NCBI GenBank assembly: GCA_009782875.1
Contig: WRIE01000005.1
Span: forward strand, 1 to 64,000
DNA length: 64,000 nucleotides
Direction: 5' to 3'
Source: Eubacteriaceae bacterium
Lineage (GTDB): Bacteria; Bacillota; Clostridia; Eubacteriales; Anaerofustaceae
A model generated the notes under the pieces. That model saw only the letters and a list, made by a program, of their open reading frames with translations, did no database searches and was not told the DNA's origin. Shown in pieces: positions 43,905-51,993 of the stretch. How positions within the stretch are numbered: position 1 is the first letter of the stretch; every line of letters begins with the position of its first letter. Both the position numbers and the translations under genes were made by a program.

Positions 43905-46900
43905 TCAAAGCTTCTCTTCCAACATGCCTTCAGATTCAACTAAAATGTTGCAGAGTTTTTGGATTGTGTCTTCATCAGCGTTCCACATGCCGCGCTGTAT
44001 AGCCTCAAGCAGCCGCTCAGTGATCGCATACATTGCCCATGGATTGGCTTCATTGATCCAATCGCGCATTTCTTCGTCAAACACGAAGTTTTTCGTGATT
44101 TCATCGTACATCCAATCCTGGATATTATCGCTAGTCGCGTCCCAGCCGAAGACATAGTCGACCATTGAGGAGATTTCCTGGGCGCCTTTGTATCCATGCC
44201 TTTTCAAGCCTTCCCGCCATTTTGGGTTGTTTATGCGCGAGCGCATGACCCGGGCAGTCTCTTCTTGCAGTGTCACAGTTTGCACATGTTCCATATCGGA
44301 GCTGTCAGACGCGTAGGAGTTTGGCTTTTGCCCGCTTGATGACCGTACTGCGGCGATAAGCCCGCCACGGTAGATGAAGTCGTCATCTGTGTCAAACATG
44401 TCAAGCTCGACAGAAGAGATGTTGTTTATGGTCACCGTTGTCTTGGAAAGGCAATTGCGCAGCTCGTCCTGGAACAATTCACCATGCAGCTTCCGGCCGT
44501 ATGCATGGGCGCTCCACCTGATATATATATTTGCCAAATCCTCTGGGCTGCTCCATTGTTTGCTGTTTATCAGAATATCTACACCTGCCCCGTAGCCGCC
44601 TGGAGGGCATCCGAATATTCTTGCATGAGCGCGCTCATACGCCTGCTCATGGTCTTTGCCCTCTGCTATCATGCGCTCCATTTCCTCGTCGATATGCTTG
44701 CGCACGTAGTTTTGGCTATGGGGCTCGTCAAGCGCAGCAACCAAGTTTACAGCGTCCTCAAGCCGTTCGATCATATTTGGAAACATGTCGCGGAACAACC
44801 CAGTTATTCGCAGAACAACGTCAATGCGCGGCCGCCCCAGCTCATCGAGGCCAATAGCCTCCATGCCGATAACCCTGTCGGTATTGCCTAGCCAAACAGG
44901 CCTGGCTCCTAAGAGATACAGCGCCTCAGCCAAATCCTCGCCGCTTGTCTTCAATGTGTTGCCGCCATAGATCACTGTCGCAACAGACTCCGGGTAAACC
45001 CCTGAGGCCTCGAGCTCGCGCTCCAGCATTTGCTTGGCGCATTGCGCCCCGACAAGCCATGCGGTCCGCGACGGCATGGCGCCAGGGTCCATCGCATAGA
45101 AATTGCGCCCTGTCGGAAGTATCGAAGCGTTTCCGCGGCTTGGGTTCCCAGAAGGGCCTGGAGGTATGAAACCGCCATTTGCGCCTGAAGCAAAGTTGCC
45201 TAATTCATCTCCCATGCGGCGCAAATCCCTGGCTATTTGACCACAGACGTACATGAGGCACTCGGCCAGCTTGCCCCTCGGCGCCAGCTCGCGCGCAGCG
45301 TCGACATCGAAATTTTTTTCCAAAAGCGCCGCGAAGATTTGCCTTCCCTCTTCATCGACATCCTCCAATAGCATGCGCTTTGTCCTCCCATTTGGCAGAA
45401 CATCCCTAGCGTTCTCAATCAGGTCGTCCAAGTCCAAGCCGCGCATTTCACATATTGCCTCCCGCAAAGAAGGGACAATCCCGTTCTTTACGCGCACAAG
45501 CAGCCTGCATAGGTTGGAGAACAGCTCCCCTTCTGGCACTTGGCCCAGAATATGAAGCCCGTCGCGCACCTGGGACTCCTTTATCCGGCTTATCCACAAA
45601 TGCAGCTTCTCGATAAAATCATCCATGCCGCCGCTTTCTTCCGAGGGCATCTCCAAGATGCCAAGGTCCTGGTCGAGGTTTAGCTTGCAGGCAAGCTCCC
45701 ATATTTGCCCATACAGCACCGGAAGGTTCTGCGGCGCGGCATTGCGCGCATGGTAGTAATCCTCAATAAGCTCATCCATCTCAGCCAGCTCGCCATATGT
45801 CCCGCCTTCAACCATCGAAGGAACCATATGCCCAATGAGGGCGGCATAGCTTCGCCGCTTGGCTTGCATCCCTTCGCCGGTGACGGCCACGTTGTACACA
45901 TAGAGGTGGGGCAGCGCCCCTATCGACAAATCCGGGTAGCAAGCGTCTGAAAGCCCGATCTCTTTACCAGGAAGCCATTCAAGTGTCCCATGGGTGCCCA
46001 CGTGCACAATAGCGTCAGCTTTGAATACATGCTCTATCCACTTGTAGAAGGCGATGTATTGGTGGGGGCATACGATATCAGTGCTGTGGTAGCTCTCCTC
46101 GGCTTTTTCCTCATGGGCGCGTGGCGGTTGCAAACCAATGAACACGTTGCCATTTAGTATGCCAGGTATTAGCAATTTGCCATCGGCAGCCATAAATGTT
46201 CCGGGCGCCTCCCCCCAATCATCTGTCATCTTGGCTTGGACACCCGCATCGAAAGAGCTAAACCAGCTCTCATACAAGCTTTCGCCAACCGTGTCGCAAG
46301 CAAGCTCAAGCATTTTTTCCTCTGGCAGCCAACGCCCGTCATTTGTCAGCCCGTCAATAATCCGCTCGATAATGTCCTTGCCATCCTCAAAAGGAGACTG
46401 CATATAAATGCCCTCTTTCTCGAGCTGGCTAAGCATGTTGTAAACCGAGGCTGGCGTGTCCAGCTGGTGGGCGCAGCCTATGGTGTCGTTTCGCGGCGGC
46501 GAGTTGTGGAGGATTACAGCAATTTTTTTCTCTGCGGGCGGGATTTTGTGCAAACGCGCCCAGTTGCAAGCCAGCCTGCTGATTTTCTCTATGCGTTCGG
46601 GGATTGGCATGCAAATGCTGCGCATGCCGTAGGGAGTCTGTTCCACTTCTTTGACACTTATCGGAAAGGTAATAATTTGGCCGTCATATTCCGGCTCATA
46701 CACGCAAACCCCCAACATCATCGCATCGATGCCGCGCAAGGAGCTTTTCCACTGCTCATAGTCATACCAGGTATGCATCGCTTTCAAGACGGGCACTGAT
46801 GTCAATTCGAAAACGCTCTGCTCGACTCTCGGGGCACTGCCGTCGGAAGGGCTGGAGAGCACGCTGGCGGAAAAGCCTATAGTGTTGATTATCGCGTCTA

Positions 46901-47639
46901 TTGCAGGTTTGCCTCCATCAGTAAAGTAATGGCGCAAGGCTTCGTCGAAATCGAGGGCGCCGGCAGATCCTGAGGGGGCAAGGTTGGTCACGAGCACGAC
47001 AGGTTGCGCGCCAATGGAAAGCAGCGTGTCGTGCAGCATATCTATTGCCCCCATGTCATTTTTGCGCAGCTGGCTTTCATGGACAAGCACGCCGATCCGG
47101 GGGCTGGAGGCTGCCCTGGCAGCTTTCAAATAATCATCCTCATTTGAGACGGGCCCTGCCGGCTCATATAGGCATTGCCATTTTGAAAAAACTGGACCAG
47201 GCGCTTCAAATGGCGCATTAGTGAATTCAGCGGCGATATAAAGCGCCATTGACACATAATTCTCGACTCCCCCAGCCTTTATGTAGCTGTCAATTAACGC
47301 ATACTGCAATGGGCTGATGCCCATATCCCCCATCAGCTCCGACATTTCCTGCTCGACGCCGCATAGAATGAACATTTTCTTTGTGCCCGAAAGGGTTTTA
47401 AGCAGCTTGTCGAAGAAATTGACATAGGTTAGGCTGCCATGGATGTCAATCATGAGCAAGTCGCTTTCAAGCGAGGCTTGTATAAATTCGCCATATAGCT
47501 CGTCGCTTTGGCCAATCTCTGTGCATTCAAAATACTTCAAATCAAAAGCGCCGGGATGCATGCTTGCCAATTGTTCGCTGAATTCGCCGAAAAATGCGGC
47601 ATCAACAGACATCTGCGCTAAATACACTATTCGTGTCAT
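43905..47639 (-). CDS. cobN: CobN/magnesium-chelatase subunit H-like protein
   Basis: 1244 aa, the size of CobN/BchH/ChlH large chelatase subunits, which bind the tetrapyrrole and its metal. Family signatures are HVGTHGTLEWLPGKEIGLSDACYPDL, NVAVTGEGMQAKRRSYAALIGHM, GCPPGGYGAGVDILINS, and the C-terminal WDATSDNIQDWMYDEITKNFVFDEEMRDWINEANPWAM. AAGGAG lies 9 nt before the ATG at 47639. It follows the riboswitch-controlled binding lipoprotein after 161 bp, probably in the same transcript. No CobS/CobT or ChlD/ChlI-like AAA+ partner occurs in the window, so metal insertion by the standard complex cannot be assumed. Cobalt for cobamides is inferred from the riboswitch. Confidence 0.88.
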   Translation of the reverse strand: MTRIVYLAQMSVDAAFFGEFSEQLASMHPGAFDLKYFECTEIGQSDELYGEFIQASLESDLLMIDIHGSLTYVNFFDKLLKTLSGTKKMFILCGVEQEMSELMGDMGISPLQYALIDSYIKAGGVENYVSMALYIAAEFTNAPFEAPGPVFSKWQCLYEPAGPVSNEDDYLKAARAASSPRIGVLVHESQLRKNDMGAIDMLHDTLLSIGAQPVVLVTNLAPSGSAGALDFDEALRHYFTDGGKPAIDAIINTIGFSASVLSSPSDGSAPRVEQSVFELTSVPVLKAMHTWYDYEQWKSSLRGIDAMMLGVCVYEPEYDGQIITFPISVKEVEQTPYGMRSICMPIPERIEKISRLACNWARLHKIPPAEKKIAVILHNSPPRNDTIGCAHQLDTPASVYNMLSQLEKEGIYMQSPFEDGKDIIERIIDGLTNDGRWLPEEKMLELACDTVGESLYESWFSSFDAGVQAKMTDDWGEAPGTFMAADGKLLIPGILNGNVFIGLQPPRAHEEKAEESYHSTDIVCPHQYIAFYKWIEHVFKADAIVHVGTHGTLEWLPGKEIGLSDACYPDLSIGALPHLYVYNVAVTGEGMQAKRRSYAALIGHMVPSMVEGGTYGELAEMDELIEDYYHARNAAPQNLPVLYGQIWELACKLNLDQDLGILEMPSEESGGMDDFIEKLHLWISRIKESQVRDGLHILGQVPEGELFSNLCRLLVRVKNGIVPSLREAICEMRGLDLDDLIENARDVLPNGRTKRMLLEDVDEEGRQIFAALLEKNFDVDAARELAPRGKLAECLMYVCGQIARDLRRMGDELGNFASGANGGFIPPGPSGNPSRGNASILPTGRNFYAMDPGAMPSRTAWLVGAQCAKQMLERELEASGVYPESVATVIYGGNTLKTSGEDLAEALYLLGARPVWLGNTDRVIGMEAIGLDELGRPRIDVVLRITGLFRDMFPNMIERLEDAVNLVAALDEPHSQNYVRKHIDEEMERMIAEGKDHEQAYERAHARIFGCPPGGYGAGVDILINSKQWSSPEDLANIYIRWSAHAYGRKLHGELFQDELRNCLSKTTVTINNISSVELDMFDTDDDFIYRGGLIAAVRSSSGQKPNSYASDSSDMEHVQTVTLQEETARVMRSRINNPKWREGLKRHGYKGAQEISSMVDYVFGWDATSDNIQDWMYDEITKNFVFDEEMRDWINEANPWAMYAITERLLEAIQRGMWNADEDTIQKLCNILVESEGMLEEKL

Positions 47640-47800
47640 TAAAAACAACTCCTTTATTGTTTAGCCGCCATTCCTTTAAGGAAAAAAGGCGTGTTGGCCA
47701 AAAGGGATTTTTAGCTCTTGGGCATACTGTATTTCTTAGCTGGCATACCTGTGCTATCGCAGGAGACGCATTTTTTTACCCGCTTTCCTTTGCCTTGCGA

Positions 47801-48928
47801 TTACTCGGCAAGGGGATGGTAGTGGAAAGGCTCACGCCCCGGAAAAAGGCCGGGATGGAATATTGCAGCCAAATCCAGCACTTGGTCGGCAAGCTGGTCT
47901 GTAAAGTACCAGTATCCCACATGGAATTGCCAAATCTTTTTGTCGACAACCACTTGGGAATCCTCCAGCACAGGCACCATCGCCAATAGCGCATTGTAGT
48001 TGGCGACAGAGTTTTCGTTCATTGACAAAATCCATAAATCAGCGTTGGCCAAGGTGTCGAAAAACTCCTCAAAGCTTAGCTGCCCCGGGGTTTCGTGCAA
48101 GAACTCGCCACCGGCAGCGCGGACCTGGTTAGCCACAAAAGAGTCTGGCCCGGAAACATAGACAGTGCCTTGGTAAATCGAGCCATAAGCGATTTTTGGC
48201 TTGTCCACAACATTGGCAATAACCGCGTTCATTTCATCGAGTTTGGCAAATTGCTCGCTAACGTACTTGACCGCCTCATCGTCTATGCCAAAAAATGGCG
48301 CGAAAAAAAGCTGCCATTCCATGCGCCCCTCATGTCTTGCCTCCATGTACTCGTTGTTTACGGCATAAGGAATGCCAAGGCTCTCAAGCATTGCAATAAG
48401 CTCTGTTAGGGCTGATGTGCCTGTATACACAAACACCAAATCTGGGTTAATAAGCTGCATAAGCTCGTAATCTGGGGCGCTCCAGCTTCCAAGATACTTG
48501 ATGTCGCAGCCGGATTCAGCAATGTCTTTATCCATTTCCGGATTTGTGCCTTGCGCGCTGGTTATGCCAGCCACACAATCCCAAACATCGAAAGGCGCTA
48601 TCATCCCGACATGCGTTGTAGAGCCAAACACAGCTTTTTGCAAGGGGATTGCCAGTACTGTCATATCCTCATAGCCGGAAGGCGCTTCCTGCCCTCTCGG
48701 CACAAGCAAAAACTTCTGGTTTTCCGCGTCAGTAACGATTTTGACGCCATTCTCCAAATATTCTACCGAAAACCCCGTGGCGTATTTTAGCTCCATAAAT
48801 GAGCTTTCAGGAGCGCGCCCATCCCCCTCCGGCTTTGCGCTGCCGCTTCCTGTGTTGTTGCATGCTGCGATTAGCGCAAAAGCGAAGATTGCGGCAGCGG
48901 CAAACACTGCTTGGTGTTTCTTTTTCAT
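47801..48928 (-). CDS. BtuF/FepB-like ABC substrate-binding lipoprotein under a cobalamin riboswitch
   Basis: 375 aa. Signal peptide with lipobox LIAAC (Cys at 23). It belongs to the periplasmic-binding-like fold of type III that binds cobalamin, siderophores or haem: GMIAPFDVWDCVAGITSAQ, KYLGSWSAPDYELMQLINPDLVFVYTG, and a long linking helix around KYVSEQFAKLDEMNAVIANV. AAGGAGA lies 9 nt before the ATG at 48928; the longer frame to 49054 runs through the riboswitch terminator. No permease or ATPase gene is adjacent. The ligand is inferred to be a corrinoid, cobalt chelate or related metallophore from the riboswitch and the CobN-like neighbour. Confidence 0.85.
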   Translation of the reverse strand: MKKKHQAVFAAAAIFAFALIAACNNTGSGSAKPEGDGRAPESSFMELKYATGFSVEYLENGVKIVTDAENQKFLLVPRGQEAPSGYEDMTVLAIPLQKAVFGSTTHVGMIAPFDVWDCVAGITSAQGTNPEMDKDIAESGCDIKYLGSWSAPDYELMQLINPDLVFVYTGTSALTELIAMLESLGIPYAVNNEYMEARHEGRMEWQLFFAPFFGIDDEAVKYVSEQFAKLDEMNAVIANVVDKPKIAYGSIYQGTVYVSGPDSFVANQVRAAGGEFLHETPGQLSFEEFFDTLANADLWILSMNENSVANYNALLAMVPVLEDSQVVVDKKIWQFHVGYWYFTDQLADQVLDLAAIFHPGLFPGREPFHYHPLAE

Positions 48929-49007
48929 TATGATTTCTCTCCTTGTGTTTGATTGCCTGTCCGTTTGGTAAAAATAAACTGGTTTGAATACGGCAGCCAC
49001 GCTGCCA

Positions 49008-49048
49008 CAAAAAAGAAACACGCCTCTAACTGGGCTTAGAGGCGTGTT
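49008..49048 (-). terminator. Expression-platform terminator of cobalamin riboswitch A
   Basis: On the minus strand AACACGCCTCTAA pairs with TTAGAGGCGTGTT (49048-49036 with 49029-49017) and is followed by a T-rich run. It lies between the aptamer and the lipoprotein start, as expected for control by termination. Confidence 0.9.
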
Positions 49049-49112
49049 TGCCATGACACGTTATCCATCACGCTACCTCCTCTATCACTCGTAGAATCAG
49101 ATTTGCACAAAA

Positions 49113-49272
49113 ACAGTTGGGTCTTCTGGCTCAGTTTCATCATCTGCCCAGCCTTCCCAGGACAAACCCAGTGGCATTTTAGGCAGACTCCACTTTACAG
49201 CGGCGGGACCGCGTGGGATTTTCACCCAACTTCTCAGGAAATGAAAGGCAAAGCCTATCATTTATCAACTGT
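49113..49272 (-). promoter_or_regulatory. Cobalamin (B12) riboswitch A
   Basis: On the minus strand, P1 arms ACAGTTG/CAACTGT (49272-49266 and 49119-49113) enclose the conserved core: GGGTGAAAATCCCAC, CGCGGTCCCGCCGCTGTAA, GCCACTGGG, GGGAAGGCTGGGC and the B12 box GAGCCAGAAGACC (about 49134-49118). With the terminator at 49008 it would switch off the lipoprotein and probably the CobN-like gene when cobalamin is plentiful. Confidence 0.95.
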
Positions 49273-49319
49273 CTTTTATAAGTATTGTTATTAAATTGTG
49301 ATTGTTGTTGAATATTGTC

Positions 49320-49347
49320 AATATAGCATAGCATATGCGAGCCGCAA
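49320..49347 (-). promoter_or_regulatory. Candidate promoter for riboswitch A
   Basis: On the minus strand TTGCGG (49347-49342) and TATATT (49325-49320) are 16 bp apart and about 50 bp upstream of the aptamer. The span 49350-49680 beyond it carries no recognised feature. Confidence 0.5.
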
Positions 49348-49728
49348 CGGTCAATGAGTCTTGCCGTTAATAAATGAAGTTTAAGTTGCGTTTCATACCC
49401 CCACAAGGCCTTTGGCTTAACCGCCCCTATAAAAATGCCTTAGGATTTGCAGTTCATTTTTAAAACACCTCAAAAATTGCGCTGCAAAACATCCCACATG
49501 CCAGGCAATATCACCTAGCGGTACGCGTTGTAGTGTTAAAGGCTGCCTTTCCGTATATAGGCTGGGAAGCCTTGCCATAGGTTTTGGAATTAGCTTGGAT
49601 GGCTAAAATTCCCCCTAAATAAAACCATTTAAATCAAAAGCACAAATACTTTGAAGTATTGTCACTCATTTTAGACTCCATGGTATAATTAAGATAAGTT
49701 AAAATTTACCTTCAAACAAGGAGAAGAA

Positions 49729-50316
49729 ATGGGTATTTGGGGAATGGCTGTACATAAAGTAAAATCAGTGGCGGCAAGGGCAAAATCAAGGGCGGCAAGC
49801 CTCGTGGCTACCCTGAAGATAAAAGGGGAGGTTTCCAGCGCCCAAGAGTCTTTGAAAGCCCAATATACGGTGTTGGGGGCAAAATACTATTCCTTGCATG
49901 CCCAAAACCCAGACCCTGCGCTTGAAAGCATATGCGCTGCAATTGACGGCATTAATAGCCAAATCGAGGCATGGGAAAGAGAAATTGCCACACTGGGATC
50001 AATCGGAGAGTGCCCCCAGTGCGCGGCGAAAATCCAAAAAGGCTCTGTGTTCTGCGAAGTGTGCGGACTTCGGCTGTCAGGGGCGCAACCATCCCAAAGC
50101 AGGCTGTGCCCATCATGCGGCGGGCAAGTGTCGCCGGATGCCATGTTCTGCAAAAGCTGCGGCAGCAAGCTTCCCCATGGGCTTGGCGGCACAGTTCTTG
50201 GGCAGCCTGCTGAAGTAGAAGAGAGTGGACAGGAGCAATTTGAACCAGAAGACCAAGAAGCTGTCCAAGGGCAGAAGAGTGGGATAGTATCGGCATTTTC
50301 GAAGCTGATATCCTAG
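49729..50316 (+). CDS. Double zinc-ribbon protein
   Basis: 195 aa, function unknown. The N-terminal half is Ala/Lys-rich and helical, with probable coiled coil (about 10-95). Two zinc ribbons follow: CPQCAAKIQKGSVFCEVCG (about 102-120) and CPSCGGQVSPDAMFCKSCG (about 130-148), each with two CxxC pairs. An acidic Gln/Glu-rich tail ends with a short hydrophobic stretch. AAGGAGA precedes the ATG, and a TATAAT stands at 49684-49689. It is transcribed opposite to both flanking lipoprotein genes and has its own terminator, so it is not part of the riboswitch units. Such ribbons often serve in protein or nucleic-acid contacts. Confidence 0.8.
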   Translation: MGIWGMAVHKVKSVAARAKSRAASLVATLKIKGEVSSAQESLKAQYTVLGAKYYSLHAQNPDPALESICAAIDGINSQIEAWEREIATLGSIGECPQCAAKIQKGSVFCEVCGLRLSGAQPSQSRLCPSCGGQVSPDAMFCKSCGSKLPHGLGGTVLGQPAEVEESGQEQFEPEDQEAVQGQKSGIVSAFSKLIS

Positions 50317-50370
50317 CTTTAGCCGTCCTTGGGCAGGGGGCAGTAATGGCAGCAAGCCATAATCAAAAGA

Positions 50371-50411
50371 AAAAGCCGCTTTAGGGAGCGTGGCGCCCCA
50401 AAGCGGCTTTT
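50371..50411. terminator. Bidirectional terminator between the zinc-ribbon and BtuF-like genes
   Basis: AAAAGCCGCTTT (50371-50382) pairs with AAAGCGGCTTTT (50400-50411), with A/T runs on both sides. Confidence 0.9.
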
Positions 50412-50435
50412 CAAAATTTCTTAGCAATTTATTGT

Positions 50436-51356
50436 TCAATCCCAATCAAGCTCCGGATGTATAAATTTGGCAAGGATCTCCAAACCTTCGACAAACCGCG
50501 GGCCTGGGCGGGCTATTATATCAGCTTCAGGATCAGTGAACCCAACATAGTACACATTGCCTTCAACAAAAGCTGTGATCGACTCAAATCCTGCTGGCAT
50601 CACGAAGTAGTCTTGGTCGAAGAGGCAGATGTACACTTCAGGGTCTCTTTCGACAACAACCTCAGCAGATAGCTGGGGCGAGGAGTACTCATACTCGTAA
50701 GCAATATTGTCCCCTTTCAACAATCCAAGGGCGTTTCCAAGGATGTCTTTCTTGCTTGAAGAGTATAAATCCATAACATCAAGGAAAACCCTTTTGGAAG
50801 GCACGCCTTCAAGCTTTGCTTGGAGCGCGGCCAAATCCCATTCCAGCTTTTCTACCAGAGCCTGCGCTTCGCTATCGTGGCCAGTGATTTTGCCAAACTC
50901 CAAAATAGAAGCGTATATGTCATCCACTGTCTCATAGAGGGTCGTGTAAACAGGTATGCCTGCTTGCTCAAGGGCTGCCAAGTGGTCTCCGCCAAACACT
51001 CCCGATGTGACAACCAAGTCTGCCCCGAGCTCTATGATGCGCTCAATGTTAGCAGTGCTGCTGTCTCCAACCGTCTCCAAGGCATCTGTTGCCTGGGGGT
51101 AGTTGCACCATAAGCTTTTTGCGACAATTTTATCGCCGGCGCCAATGGCGAAAAGCGATTCAGTTGTGTTGGGGCTCATCGAAACGATGTTCATCGGCTC
51201 TTTTTCAAAAGTGATGGATATTCCCATGCTGTCTACAACCGTCATGGGGAAAGCTCCTTCTTGTCCCTGGCTACCTTGCTGGCTTGAAGGCTTGGAGCAT
51301 GCAGCTAGCGCAACAAGCATAATAAGCGCAAGCAGTAGCTTTGGCGTTTTCTTCAT
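50436..51356 (-). CDS. BtuF-like ABC substrate-binding lipoprotein under a second cobalamin riboswitch
   Basis: 306 aa. Signal peptide with lipobox ALAAC (Cys at 20). The mature part shows the BtuF/FecB pattern: VVDSMGISITFEKEPMNIVS, PNTTESLFAIGAGDKIVAKS, ERIIELGADLVVTSG, and ITGHDSEAQALVEKLEWDL in the connecting helix. The C-terminus FVEGLEILAKFIHPE is typical. GAGGGA lies before the ATG. A cobalamin riboswitch with terminator stands immediately upstream. It is different in sequence from the lipoprotein at 47801, so the cell has two separate B12-responsive binding proteins, with permease and ATPase encoded elsewhere. Confidence 0.9.
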   Translation of the reverse strand: MKKTPKLLLALIMLVALAACSKPSSQQGSQGQEGAFPMTVVDSMGISITFEKEPMNIVSMSPNTTESLFAIGAGDKIVAKSLWCNYPQATDALETVGDSSTANIERIIELGADLVVTSGVFGGDHLAALEQAGIPVYTTLYETVDDIYASILEFGKITGHDSEAQALVEKLEWDLAALQAKLEGVPSKRVFLDVMDLYSSSKKDILGNALGLLKGDNIAYEYEYSSPQLSAEVVVERDPEVYICLFDQDYFVMPAGFESITAFVEGNVYYVGFTDPEADIIARPGPRFVEGLEILAKFIHPELDWD

Positions 51357-51485
51357 TTAAATTCCCTCATTTTCTATATTCTACATGATTCTACTTGCCA
51401 TGTGCCAAGAGCGCAATTTAATGTTGCGTGGAGTGGCGACTCCACGCAACCCAAGGAGGAGTAAGGAGCGGGGATCCGCCAATAT

Positions 51486-51514
51486 AAAAAGCCTCTCTTA
51501 TGTAATAGAAAGGC
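51486..51514 (-). terminator. Expression-platform terminator of cobalamin riboswitch B
   Basis: On the minus strand GCCTTTCT pairs with AGAGAGGC (51514-51507 with 51498-51491) and is followed by TTTTTAT. A second hairpin, GGAAGC/GCTTCC (51539-51515), lies just upstream and may be an alternative fold. Confidence 0.85.
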
Positions 51515-51546
51515 GGAAGCTCAAAAAAGAGACGCTTCCCCCGAAG

Positions 51547-51732
51547 GCTATGATGCGATGAAAGGTTTTCTGACTTTAAAGGCGGCTAGCAGCAATTGCC
51601 TTCCCAATTTCTCAGTGGCGCATGCTTGCCTTATTACAGCAGCGGGGGGCTGTTCCGTATCCAACGGGATTCCCTTTATACATCGACATTCAGGTTAAAT
51701 TAGCATGATCCAGTGCTCTTGGACATCATAGC
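51547..51732 (-). promoter_or_regulatory. Cobalamin (B12) riboswitch B
   Basis: On the minus strand, P1 arms GCTATGATG/CATCATAGC (51732-51724 and 51555-51547) enclose AAAGGGAATCCCGTTGG, CCCCGCTGCTGTAA, GCCACTGAG, GGGAAGGC and the B12 box AAGTCAGAAAACCT (about 51577-51563). It controls the binding lipoprotein at 50436-51356. Confidence 0.93.
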
Positions 51733-51836
51733 ATATCAGCTTAAAAAAAACAAGAAAAAAAGAGGGGATGAGAAACGCGCCCTTAAAAAAGGGCGCGGCA
51801 AGATAAACATTAAACCACAAAGCGGCAATAACACAG

Positions 51837-51983
51837 CTAAATTTTTAGGGGAACTATCCGGTTGAGGCTTAGAAACATGGCTTTGGCGAGGGCAAGCCTC
51901 TCGTTTTCGTCGGCTTCCCAGCTTTCATCAGCCACAAGCCTTTCAAAGAGCTCTATGATCGTGTAATTATTGGTTAATTCCAT
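51837..51983 (-). CDS. Small acidic 48-residue protein downstream of the UroD-like gene
   Basis: 48 aa, unknown. The frame opens at an ATG 10 bp after the UroD-like stop, with AAGGA and AGG upstream. The peptide is acidic and amphipathic (MELTNNYTIIELFERLVADE and then LALAKAMFLSLNRIVPL) and looks like a two-helix protein. It has no Cys or known motif. The composition is gene-like and the position suggests translational coupling with the UroD-like gene. It may be a small partner protein or a degenerate tail; evidence is limited to context. Confidence 0.5.
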   Translation of the reverse strand: MELTNNYTIIELFERLVADESWEADENERLALAKAMFLSLNRIVPLKI

Positions 51984-51993
51984 CACACTTGAC

